A stretch of 41,407 nucleotides of DNA from HGM11367 sp964600435 (GTDB lineage: Bacteria > Bacillota > Clostridia > Christensenellales > UBA1242), in contig CAZRJB010000008.1 in assembly GCA_964600435.1 (NCBI GenBank), positions 1-41,407 on the forward strand, in the 5' to 3' direction. Below the pieces are notes generated by a model. The model saw nothing but the letters and a program-made list of their open reading frames with translations, had not been told where the DNA came from and made no database searches. Within the stretch, counting starts at the first letter, position 1; each line of letters starts with the position of its first letter. The position numbers and the translations under genes were made by a program. Shown here piece after piece: positions 24,865-32,130 of this stretch.

Positions 24865-26286
24865 ATGAAGTTAAAAAAAATATTAAAGGGCATTGAAATA
24901 TTAAATGCAAAAGAGATAAAAAACGTTACAATTGACAATGTTTCAAACAAAACAACAGACGTTTTAAAAAACGGGCTGTATGTTTGTTTAAAGGGTGGAA
25001 GTGTTGATGGTCACAACTTAAAAGAGCAAGCAAGGCAAAATGGGGCAATTGCATTTTTGGTTGAAGAATATGATTATGAGTTTGATGGTTTGCAAATTGT
25101 TGTTAAAAACACAAGAGAGGCGCTTTCTATTGTTGCAAAAAATTTCTATTCACCAAAAATGCCAAAAATTATTGGAGTTACCGGAACAAATGGAAAAACA
25201 ACCACAACTTGCCTTGTTGCACATATTTTAAAATCTGCCGGAAAAAAGGTTGGTGTTATTGGCACCGAGGGTGTTGTTTTTGGCGATAAAAAAATATGTT
25301 TGCACATGACAACCCCTGACCCAATTGAACTTTGCAAGGTATTGGGGGAAATGTATGAATGTGGTGTAGAGTTTGCTGTTATGGAAGTTTCGGCTCATGC
25401 AATTTATTTAAAAAAGATTTTTGCTTTAGATTTTTGTGTTAAAGCATTGACAAACATAACCGAAGACCATTTGGACTTTTTTAAAACTTTTGAATGTTAT
25501 CAAAAGACAAAAACGGATTTTGTTGTTGATGGCAAGTGTGTAAAAATTGTAAACATAGATGATAAATCTGGTTGTGATATTGCAAACAATAACAAAAATA
25601 TTACAACTTATTCGCTTGTTTTTCCAACCGATGCGGGAATGGTTAACAGGATTGATGCTAATTGTTTTAATGCAACAATTTGTGGTTTAGAAGTTAACGT
25701 TCAAACAAAATTGATTGGTGACTATAACATTCAAAACATTTTATGTGCAATTTTAATTTGTTATAAATTAAAAATTAAAATGCCTATAATTTTAAAAGCG
25801 ATTAAAAGTTTTGAATCGGTAGAGGGGCGATTGAATGTTTATAAAAAAGGTAACATTACTGCGGTGATTGATTTTGCTCACACGCCTGATGCATTGGATA
25901 AAGTTTTAACAACTTTAAAAAAAGTTACCACGGGCAAGTTGTATTGCTTGTTTGGTTGTGGTGGAAACAGAGATGCAGAAAAACGTTTTCATATGGGAAA
26001 AATTGCCAGTGAGTTGAGTGACTTTGTTTTTGTGTCGTCAGACAATCCGAGGTTTGAAGAACCGGAATTTATTGCAAAGCAGATTGTTGCTGGAATAAAA
26101 AATAATAATTATGAAGTAATAATAGACAGAGAATTGGCAATAAATAAAGCAGTTGAAATGTTAAAAGATGGTGATGTTTTGGCTGTTTGCGGAAAAGGTG
26201 CAGAAGATTATTTAGATGTTAAAGGTGTTAAAATTCCTTATAGCGACAAACAAGTGTTGGAAAGTTTGAATTTTGTGAAAAACTAA
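24865..26286 (+). CDS. murE: UDP-MurNAc-L-Ala-D-Glu:meso-diaminopimelate ligase
   Basis: Adds the third amino acid of the peptidoglycan stem peptide in the cytosol using ATP. The 473-aa Mur ligase has VTGTNGKTTTTC (P-loop, about 105-116), TTPDPIEL, a central domain with NITEDHLDFF, and FGCGGNRDAEKR in the C-terminal domain. The substrate motif DNPR lies at residues 393-396, which marks meso-diaminopimelate rather than lysine specificity. I chose ATG 24865, with AAGGAG 8 nt upstream; an in-frame ATG at 24826 lacks a ribosome site. It opens the cell-wall cluster, but murF does not follow. The divergent nucleoside kinase gene lies 174 nt upstream. Confidence 0.93.
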   Translation: MKLKKILKGIEILNAKEIKNVTIDNVSNKTTDVLKNGLYVCLKGGSVDGHNLKEQARQNGAIAFLVEEYDYEFDGLQIVVKNTREALSIVAKNFYSPKMPKIIGVTGTNGKTTTTCLVAHILKSAGKKVGVIGTEGVVFGDKKICLHMTTPDPIELCKVLGEMYECGVEFAVMEVSAHAIYLKKIFALDFCVKALTNITEDHLDFFKTFECYQKTKTDFVVDGKCVKIVNIDDKSGCDIANNNKNITTYSLVFPTDAGMVNRIDANCFNATICGLEVNVQTKLIGDYNIQNILCAILICYKLKIKMPIILKAIKSFESVEGRLNVYKKGNITAVIDFAHTPDALDKVLTTLKKVTTGKLYCLFGCGGNRDAEKRFHMGKIASELSDFVFVSSDNPRFEEPEFIAKQIVAGIKNNNYEVIIDRELAINKAVEMLKDGDVLAVCGKGAEDYLDVKGVKIPYSDKQVLESLNFVKN

Positions 26287-26306
26287 AAAAGGTTGGTTGG
26301 GGCACT

Positions 26307-26387
26307 GCCGGAAGCGTTTGATGGCTCAAACGTGAAATTGCATGAGCAATTTCAACAATTTTGCGGGGGCAAAATTGTGCTTCCGGC
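26307..26387 (+). other. 81-nt four-way-junction (cloverleaf) element between murE and mraY
   Basis: A closing stem of 9 bp (26307-26315 with 26379-26387, GCCGGAAGC/GCTTCCGGC) encloses three perfect hairpins packed almost without unpaired bases. They are 6 bp with loop TGGC (26316-26331), 9 bp with loop ATGA (26333-26354) and 10 bp with loop GGGG (26355-26378). Only base 26332 is unpaired at the junction. It is more GC-rich than its surroundings. It is not a tRNA: the arms have 4-nt loops, with no T- or anticodon-loop features. It may be an RNA element controlling mraY-murD-ftsW or a dispersed cruciform repeat. The structure is seen directly; any function is inference. Confidence 0.75.
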
Positions 26388-26413
26388 GAGTTCTGTTGAG
26401 TTAAAAGGTTTGT

Positions 26414-27391
26414 ATGGAAAATTATATTGTTGTTTTTTTAATCGCATTTTTTGCATGTTTGATTTTTGCCCCATTATGCTTTTTTATTATTAAAAAGATT
26501 GGTGCAAAACAAACAATTTTGCATTATGTTAAAGAGCATGAAGGGAAGCAAGGAACGCCAACCATGGGTGGTTTAATTTTTATTGTGCCGTCGACTATTG
26601 TTTCTTTAATTTTTTTTACAACCGATTTTACGTATGGCATTGTAACTCTTGCAGTAACATTTGTATTTGGCATTTTGGGGTTTTTAGATGACTTTATTAA
26701 AGTTCACTACAAACAAAATTTAGGATTAAAAGCATATCAAAAAATTATAGGGCAATTGGCCATTGCGCTAATTGTTTCTGTGTTTGTTTATAAGTTTATT
26801 GGTGGCGAGATAATAATTCCATTTACAAACAAAACATTAGATTTGGGGTGGTGGATAATTCCATGTTTGATTGTTGTGTTTGTTGCAACTGTTAATAGTG
26901 TTAATTTGATTGATGGATTAGATGGTTTGTGCACATCATGTTCCATAAACTATATTTTTTTCTTTTCAGTTATATTACTGTTAACCATGCCACAATTTAA
27001 TCCGGCTTTAAACAGAGAAATTGGCAGTGTGTTAATATGTAACTATTCAATTTTGGGAACACTCTTTGCATTTTTGTTGTTTAATAATTTTCCTGCAAAA
27101 ATTTTTATGGGCGATACGGGCTCGCTTGCTTTGGGTGGGTTTATTGCTTGTTCAACCATTTTAACAAAAAATGTGTTGTTAATTCCACTCTTAGGGATGG
27201 TTTTTGTTGTAACTGCTTTAAGCGATATTATTCAGGTTGTTCATTTTAAAAGAACAAAAAAGCGAATTTTTAAAATGGCACCACTTCATCATCATTTTCA
27301 AATGAGCAATATTCACGAAAACAAGGTAACATTTTCATATTTTGTGTTTGGTTTTATTCTAAACTTAATTGTTTGTGCATTTTATATCTAA
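26414..27391 (+). CDS. mraY: phospho-N-acetylmuramoyl-pentapeptide transferase
   Basis: A membrane enzyme that transfers phospho-MurNAc-pentapeptide to undecaprenyl phosphate, making lipid I. The 325-aa protein has about ten hydrophobic helices. Family motifs are GTPTMGGLIFI (about 47), the Mg-binding LGFLDDFIK, NLIDGLDGL (about 167), FMGDTGSLALGG (about 236) and the HHHFQM loop (about 290). AAAAGG lies 7 nt before the ATG. It starts 127 nt after murE; the gap contains the cloverleaf element instead of murF. murD follows 11 nt after its stop. Confidence 0.96.
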   Translation: MENYIVVFLIAFFACLIFAPLCFFIIKKIGAKQTILHYVKEHEGKQGTPTMGGLIFIVPSTIVSLIFFTTDFTYGIVTLAVTFVFGILGFLDDFIKVHYKQNLGLKAYQKIIGQLAIALIVSVFVYKFIGGEIIIPFTNKTLDLGWWIIPCLIVVFVATVNSVNLIDGLDGLCTSCSINYIFFFSVILLLTMPQFNPALNREIGSVLICNYSILGTLFAFLLFNNFPAKIFMGDTGSLALGGFIACSTILTKNVLLIPLLGMVFVVTALSDIIQVVHFKRTKKRIFKMAPLHHHFQMSNIHENKVTFSYFVFGFILNLIVCAFYI

Positions 27392-27402
27392 AAGGATGTT
27401 TT

Positions 27403-28629
27403 ATGGAAATTGCAAACAAAAAATTTTTGGTTTATGGCACAGGGGTTAGTGGTATTTCTGCATATAAATTTCTAGTTGAAAAAGGTGCAGAAGTTTACAT
27501 ATATTCAGATAAAGTTTCAGATGATGTTGATTTAAACAACTATTTAACTAGCATGAGTATGGTTTTAAAGCATAAGTTTGACTATGTTGTGTTAAGCCCC
27601 GGAGTTAATATTTTGGGAAACAAAAATATATCCAAATTAAAAAATACTGGTGCTTTGTTTGTGTCGGAACTTGAGTTGGGATATTTGTTTTGCAAAGGAA
27701 CGTTTGTTGCTGTTACTGGAACAAACGGAAAAACAACATGTGTGAGTTTATTGAATCATGTTTTAAAAACAAAATATAAAACTTTTTTATGCGGTAATGT
27801 TGGAACTCCAATAACAAGCATTGCCTTACATACAACAGACGATTGTGTTGTTGTGTGTGAAGTTTCTAGTTTTATGCTTGAAATGGTTTCTCCAAATTTT
27901 AAACCTGACATTTCGGTTATTTTAAACATAACACCTGACCATTTGTCACGCCACAAAACATTTGAAAACTATTGCAATGCAAAACTGGAAATCACTAATT
28001 GGCAAACAGAAAAAGATTATTTGCTTTTGCCAAAAGAATTGCAAAACATAACAACGCAAGCAAAAAAGATTATTGTTTGCGAGCAAAAATATAAAAGCAA
28101 ACTCATTGGCGATTTTAACAACTTAAACTTGGCTTTTTGTGAAAAAATTGCTCAACTTTTAAACATTAGCTCAAAACAATTTAAAAAGGCAATTAAAACA
28201 TTTGCTCCTGTTCCGTTCAGATTGGAATTTTTAGGTAAAAAGCATGGAATTAGTTACATAAATGATAGCAAGTCTACAAACCAAGATTCGTGCATTAAAG
28301 CACTTCAATCAATGAAAACCCCATGTGTTGTTTTGCTTGGTGGAAGCGACAAAGGAACCAGTTTTGTTGATATTTTTAAAAATGGTGAAAAAATTAAGCG
28401 TGCAGTTGTGTTTGGACAAACAGCAAATTTATTGCAAACAGATGCCAAGTTTTGCAACTTTGACAAAATTGTAAAATTTGACACATTAAAAGATGCTTTA
28501 AATCATCTTCATGGGCTTGTAAAAAGGGGCGATGTTGTTTTGTTTTCTCCAGCATGTGCAAGTTATGACGAATTTAGCAACTATGTTGAAAGGGGTGAGT
28601 TTTTTAACAACTATTTTGATAGTTTATAA
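27403..28629 (+). CDS. murD: UDP-N-acetylmuramoylalanine-D-glutamate ligase
   Basis: Adds D-glutamate to UDP-MurNAc-L-Ala. The 408-aa Mur ligase has an N-terminal Rossmann domain (FLVYGTGVSGISAYKF), the P-loop AVTGTNGKTTCVSLL (about 105), EVSSFMLE, ILNITPDHLSRH, and in the C-terminal domain YINDSKSTNQDS and LLGGSDKG. I chose ATG 27403, which has AAAGGA 6 nt upstream; an in-frame start at 27373 would overlap mraY. It is somewhat shorter than the usual 440-450 aa, but all domains are visible. Confidence 0.94.
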   Translation: MEIANKKFLVYGTGVSGISAYKFLVEKGAEVYIYSDKVSDDVDLNNYLTSMSMVLKHKFDYVVLSPGVNILGNKNISKLKNTGALFVSELELGYLFCKGTFVAVTGTNGKTTCVSLLNHVLKTKYKTFLCGNVGTPITSIALHTTDDCVVVCEVSSFMLEMVSPNFKPDISVILNITPDHLSRHKTFENYCNAKLEITNWQTEKDYLLLPKELQNITTQAKKIIVCEQKYKSKLIGDFNNLNLAFCEKIAQLLNISSKQFKKAIKTFAPVPFRLEFLGKKHGISYINDSKSTNQDSCIKALQSMKTPCVVLLGGSDKGTSFVDIFKNGEKIKRAVVFGQTANLLQTDAKFCNFDKIVKFDTLKDALNHLHGLVKRGDVVLFSPACASYDEFSNYVERGEFFNNYFDSL

Positions 28630-28645
28630 CTTAAAAGGAAATTTT

Positions 28646-29797
28646 GTGAAAAAAATAGGCATTAAAACATTGTTCATTTTTGACAAATCAAAAAAACCGA
28701 GTGCTACTGGCATTGCGGTTATTTGTTTAACTCTTTTTTTGTGTGTTGTTGGTTGTGTAATGGTTTATAGTGCTAGCAGTTATTCGGCGCAAAAAAATTA
28801 TGGAAATGAGTTCTTTTTTTTGACTAAACAAATTGTGGGTGTTTGTGTTGGTTTGGTTGCCCTTGTGTTTTTCTATTTTTTTGATTTCTCCAAATTAAAA
28901 AAGCTTAAATGGATTTTTTTTGGATTGGCGGTTTTGGGGCTTGTTTTGGTGTTTGTTCCGGGAATTGGTTCAAGCAACTATGGTGCTACTCGATGGATTA
29001 AAATTGCTGGTGTTTCGTTTCAACCAAGCGAGTTTGCAAAATTTGCTCTTGTTTTGTTTTGTGCAAGTTATTTAAGCGATAATCATGAAAAAATTAAATC
29101 TTTTAAAAAACTCCTATTGCCACTTTTGGCGGGCGGGGTTTTGTGTTTGCTTGTTATTTTAGAGCCAAACATGAGCGTTACAATGTGCCTAGGCTTAACA
29201 CTTATTGTTATGCTCATTATTGGCGGAATATCTAAAAAACATTTTTTAATGCTGTCTGTTCCCGCAATGGCATTGGTGCCAACTTTGATTATTATTGAAC
29301 CTTATAGAATGAAAAGATTAATGGCATTTATTGACCCTTGGGCAAATCCTAAAGGTGAAGGATTTCAACTTATTCAATCGCTATATGCTCTTGGCAATGG
29401 CGGATTGTTTGGTGTTGGATTGTTTAATAGCCGACAAAAATATTTGTTTTTGCCGTTTAGCGAGTCGGATTTTATATTTTCAATTATTGGTGAAGAACTG
29501 GGGTTGTTTGGTGCAATATTCATAATTTTTGCATTCGTGTTGTTGGTTGTTTGTTTAATTAAAATTGCTTTAAATGCAAAAGACCGTTTTGCTTGCTTGC
29601 TCGTTTCTGGCATTGCTTGTTTAATATCAATTCAAGTTGCAATAAACATTGCTGTTGTAACAGGCTCAATCCCGCCAACCGGAATACCTTTACCATTCAT
29701 TTCTGCCGGTTCGTCAGCACTGATGGTGTTTTTAAGCATGATTGGAGTTTGCTTGAATGTTGATAGGCATAGTAAAAAAATCTTATCACAAATTTGA
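28646..29797 (+). CDS. ftsW: SEDS-family peptidoglycan glycosyltransferase FtsW/SpoVE
   Basis: A polymerase for septal (or spore) peptidoglycan, 383 aa with about ten transmembrane helices. Typical SEDS motifs are VMVYSASSYSA, VSFQPSEFAKFA (about 126-137), SDFIFSIIGEELGLFG and PPTGIPLPFISAGSSAL near the end. The GTG start at 28646 has AAAAGGA about 8 nt upstream; in-frame codons further up lie inside murD. The last part of the gene (29663-29774) is duplicated at 31947-32058 with only a couple of changes, so this 3' end may have been supplied by an inserted element. The short tail after the repeat is KKILSQI. murG does not follow. Confidence 0.93.
   Translation: MKKIGIKTLFIFDKSKKPSATGIAVICLTLFLCVVGCVMVYSASSYSAQKNYGNEFFFLTKQIVGVCVGLVALVFFYFFDFSKLKKLKWIFFGLAVLGLVLVFVPGIGSSNYGATRWIKIAGVSFQPSEFAKFALVLFCASYLSDNHEKIKSFKKLLLPLLAGGVLCLLVILEPNMSVTMCLGLTLIVMLIIGGISKKHFLMLSVPAMALVPTLIIIEPYRMKRLMAFIDPWANPKGEGFQLIQSLYALGNGGLFGVGLFNSRQKYLFLPFSESDFIFSIIGEELGLFGAIFIIFAFVLLVVCLIKIALNAKDRFACLLVSGIACLISIQVAINIAVVTGSIPPTGIPLPFISAGSSALMVFLSMIGVCLNVDRHSKKILSQI
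29663..29774 (+). repeat. direct repeat copy A (3' end of ftsW)
   Basis: 112 bp nearly identical to 31947-32058. I count two substitutions: a synonymous Thr codon change (ACC versus ACA) and a His to Gln change (CAT versus CAG). The copies lie 2284 bp apart in the same orientation and bracket the RelA/SpoT-HD islet. Confidence 0.95.
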
Positions 29798-29958
29798 AGA
29801 GTAATAAAATTTAACCATCATAAAAGTAAAATATTTTGCAATCATTTATTGTATATTCTTTTGATTAGTGTAGACTGAATAGTGTAATTTTTATTTGTAA
29901 TAAATAATAAATGGATTTGTAGAGAAAGATAAATTTCCTTGTTTTTCAATTTTTATGA

Positions 29959-29967
29959 TGTTATAAT
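29959..29967 (+). promoter_or_regulatory. extended -10 promoter of the RelA/SpoT-HD islet
   Basis: TGTTATAAT, followed by a GGGAG ribosome site and ATG 29988. The region 29798-29958 is very AT-rich and holds no other recognisable feature. Confidence 0.6.
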
Positions 29968-29987
29968 AAATATGGGAGAAATTAATA

Positions 29988-30080
29988 ATGTCGGATTATA
30001 TTAGGAAAATAACAGATGAATTTTGTGATGAGATGGGCTTTGAAAGAAGTCAAGATAGTGTTGGAGTGAGTTGTAGATAA
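29988..30080 (+). pseudogene. N-terminal fragment of the RelA/SpoT-like protein, ended by a frameshift
   Basis: ATG 29988 has a good promoter and ribosome site (GGGAG), but the 30-residue frame stops at TAA 30078-30080. The continuing frame (+1) carries GEKQSKSILSKVKRE, which matches the conserved basic nucleotide-binding start of RelA/SpoT synthetases, immediately before the 30142 reading. From ATG 29988 to the stop at 31164 is 1177 nt, one base more than a multiple of three. That is what a single inserted base would give. Confidence 0.6.
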
Positions 30081-30141
30081 CGGAGAAAAACAGTCTAAAA
30101 GTATATTAAGTAAAGTTAAACGTGAGGTTTATTCTGGACAA

Positions 30142-31164
30142 TTGGATTATTCTTTAAGCAAGTTAAACGATTTATCAAGATGTGCTTTAATTGTTAATAG
30201 TTATAGTGAAATCCCGGGAATATTACAAAATTTAAGTAAAGTATATCCAGAACTTGTAGGTCATGTATCACGACACTCTACTGGATATATAGGCATTCAT
30301 TTAAATTTTAAAATTGACAACATACCAATAGAGATTCAAATTTCAACAAGTGATGCTTGGCTGGTGAAACAAGCATCAGAACATGTCTATAAAAAACATA
30401 GAGATTTTGAGTCTGAAATACCGACACGAATAAGAATGATTCAATCTGAAAAGGATAAATTATTAAGGTCTAAAATGATTGATGATTTTAAAATCAAATT
30501 TAGAAATTATAAAAATGATTATGAATGTATAAATGATTTGTTTTTTAAATTACATAAAACTACTGACTTATATGATAATTTACCAATGATTGAAACATTG
30601 TTTTTATCTTATGAAATAAGGCAAGGTGAAAATATAAAAAAATATTTTGATTATGATAAAATTCTGGAACAACGTTTAACTGACGACAATGGAATTGTTG
30701 ATGAAGTATTAGTTTTAAATAATTCATTAAATATCACACCAATTACAAGGGAAGTGCAGCATCATTTAGTATCCAATGTTGAAAAAGTATTTAAAAATCT
30801 TGATAATACTAAATCGGTGGAGTTGAGTGATATGCAAAAATTTGTTTATGCTTTAAGAGAGTTTTATATTAGTTCAATTCATAAAGAATTGGAAAAATCC
30901 GGCGATATTAATTATTGGGATTCTTATCAAAATTTTATAATGAAAAATATCAATAAATCAATTATAAAAACAACATTGCTAATAGATCGTGAATTTTATG
31001 AAAATAATAGTATTGATAATACATTAAAACTAAATCGAGATATAATTGAGAATGCGGGATGTATTGTAGATGTAAAAGGCTTTGTAGAGCAACTTAAATT
31101 ACAAGTTGAGAAAAATCTTGAACTTGAAAAATTTGTAAATGGAGAAGATAAATGTTTTTTATAG
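30142..31164 (+). CDS. RelA/SpoT-type nucleotidyltransferase (toxSAS-like), frameshifted at its N-terminus
   Basis: The intact frame gives 340 aa from a TTG at 30142 and is open upstream to 30070. Conserved synthetase features are DLSRC (near residue 10), STGYIGIHLNF (YxxxH) and PIEIQISTSDAW followed by ASEHVYKKH. These match the substrate-binding and catalytic strands of (p)ppGpp synthetases and toxSAS toxins. The basic segment for ATP binding lies just before the TTG, so a protein starting there would probably be inactive. Residues 130-340 are helical with no match I recognise. An HD hydrolase encoded two genes later fits a synthetase toxin with a hydrolase antitoxin. Asn is mostly AAT and ATA is common, unlike the flanking cell-wall genes, suggesting transfer. 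Confidence 0.65.
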   Translation: MDYSLSKLNDLSRCALIVNSYSEIPGILQNLSKVYPELVGHVSRHSTGYIGIHLNFKIDNIPIEIQISTSDAWLVKQASEHVYKKHRDFESEIPTRIRMIQSEKDKLLRSKMIDDFKIKFRNYKNDYECINDLFFKLHKTTDLYDNLPMIETLFLSYEIRQGENIKKYFDYDKILEQRLTDDNGIVDEVLVLNNSLNITPITREVQHHLVSNVEKVFKNLDNTKSVELSDMQKFVYALREFYISSIHKELEKSGDINYWDSYQNFIMKNINKSIIKTTLLIDREFYENNSIDNTLKLNRDIIENAGCIVDVKGFVEQLKLQVEKNLELEKFVNGEDKCFL

Positions 31165-31385
31165 AAATTTATAATAAGATATTTGGATATGACCAAGAGT
31201 TGTGTATAACATTTGAATATTCTGAAAAACAATGGAAACTATCATCGATACCATTGCATGAAATTGAGCAAATGAATTTGCATGGGATAAATTATTTAAC
31301 ACTACAAGAAGTAGCAATAAAAACGGATATAATAGAATTGGAAAATTTAAGAAAAACAGTAAAAAAAATTTATAAGGAAATATAA
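31152..31385 (+). CDS. 77-aa hypothetical protein between the RelA/SpoT-like and HD genes
   Basis: A small acidic/basic mixed protein without signal peptide or membrane helix. It starts inside the end of the preceding gene (13-nt overlap) and stops 2 nt before the HD gene, so the three are tightly coupled. The C-terminal half (IELENLRKTVKKIYKEI) is predicted to be helical. I do not recognise it. Its position suggests an accessory or third component of the module; that is inference only. Confidence 0.55.
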   Translation: MFFIEIYNKIFGYDQELCITFEYSEKQWKLSSIPLHEIEQMNLHGINYLTLQEVAIKTDIIELENLRKTVKKIYKEI

Positions 31386-31387
31386 AT

Positions 31388-31918
31388 ATGATGAATTTAG
31401 AAAAATTTTATGATACATTATTGTTTGCAATTAGAGCACATCAAGGGCAAAAAATGAAATACCCGTGCGATGTAGATTATTCTGCCCATATTTTTGGTGT
31501 AGCGTTAACTGCTTTTGAGTTTGCAAAAGATGAAAATGTAAATTTCGATTTGGTTGTAAGTGTTGCTTTGTTGCACGATACAATAGAAGATACTAGTGTT
31601 ACTTATCAAGATATAGAAAATCAGTTTGGGAAAGAAATTGCAGATGGAGTGCTCGCTCTTACTAAAAATGAAAATTTACCAAAAGAACAGCAAATGGAAG
31701 ATTCTTTAAATCGAATTTTGAAATTGGATAAAAAAGAAATTGCCATTGTGAAATTGGCTGACAGGTGTTTCAATACAAGATGCAGGGTAGAAAATTGGTC
31801 AATTGAAAAGCAAGAACAATATTCAAGAGAGGCAAAAAATATTTGCGATAAAATTGGGTTTTATTGCCCAAAATTAAAAGACCAAATATTTAAGAATATT
31901 AAGAATATAAATCAATAA
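31388..31918 (+). CDS. HD-domain small alarmone hydrolase-like protein (MESH1/SpoT type)
   Basis: A 176-aa stand-alone HD hydrolase. The metal site is complete: His34 (YSAHIFG), His63-Asp64 with Glu67-Asp68 (LLHDTIEDT) and Asp125 (VKLADR). HQGQKMKYPCDVDYSAH is the usual N-terminal segment of the SpoT/MESH1 hydrolase domain. Such proteins remove the 3' pyrophosphate from (p)ppGpp. In some toxSAS systems a hydrolase of this kind is the antitoxin that reverses a RelA-like toxin. Here it sits 2 nt downstream of the 77-aa gene, with AAGGAA about 8 nt before the ATG. It looks intact while the RelA/SpoT-like gene is frameshifted, as expected if loss of a toxin is tolerated. Confidence 0.78.
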   Translation: MMNLEKFYDTLLFAIRAHQGQKMKYPCDVDYSAHIFGVALTAFEFAKDENVNFDLVVSVALLHDTIEDTSVTYQDIENQFGKEIADGVLALTKNENLPKEQQMEDSLNRILKLDKKEIAIVKLADRCFNTRCRVENWSIEKQEQYSREAKNICDKIGFYCPKLKDQIFKNIKNINQ

Positions 31919-31946
31919 ATTTATAGTGCAAGAAAAAGTTGTGATC

Positions 31947-32058
31947 GGCTCAATCCCGCCAACAGGAATACCTTTACCATTCATTTCTGCCGGTTCGTCA
32001 GCACTGATGGTGTTTTTAAGCATGATTGGAGTTTGCTTGAATGTTGATAGGCAGAGTA
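31947..32058 (+). repeat. direct repeat copy B (ftsW 3' end)
   Basis: The partner of 29663-29774, same orientation. The short sequences flanking the repeat differ completely between the copies. Confidence 0.95.
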
Positions 32059-32129
32059 GAAAAAAATTAGTGATGTTTACCGAAATTTTTACAAAGATTG
32101 TTGATTTTATTGTTGCATTCAAGATATAA
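31947..32129 (+). pseudogene. displaced ftsW 3'-end fragment
   Basis: The first 112 bp (to 32058) repeat the ftsW end and encode the same GIPLPFISAGSSALM peptide. The frame then continues with a different 23-codon tail (ending IVAFKI) to TAA 32127-32129. There is no gene body upstream. It looks like the former 3' end of ftsW, pushed downstream when the islet inserted. Confidence 0.75.
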
Positions 32130-32130
32130 T
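32101..32130 (+). promoter_or_regulatory. possible promoter of the zeta-like kinase gene
   Basis: TTGATT (32101-32106), an 18-nt spacer and TATAAT (32125-32130). The -10 overlaps the first ATG of the kinase frame, so a transcript from here would start after that ATG. Either the promoter call or the start codon is wrong. Confidence 0.35.

Noticed and set aside
26307..26387. The four-way junction as a tRNA gene.
   Set aside because: Arm lengths and 4-nt loops do not fit, and there is no T-loop, anticodon loop or CCA-proximal pattern.
26293..26493. A 66-codon open frame running through the cloverleaf element into mraY.
   Set aside because: It has no ATG or ribosome site at its start, overlaps mraY out of frame, and its bases are explained by the paired stems.
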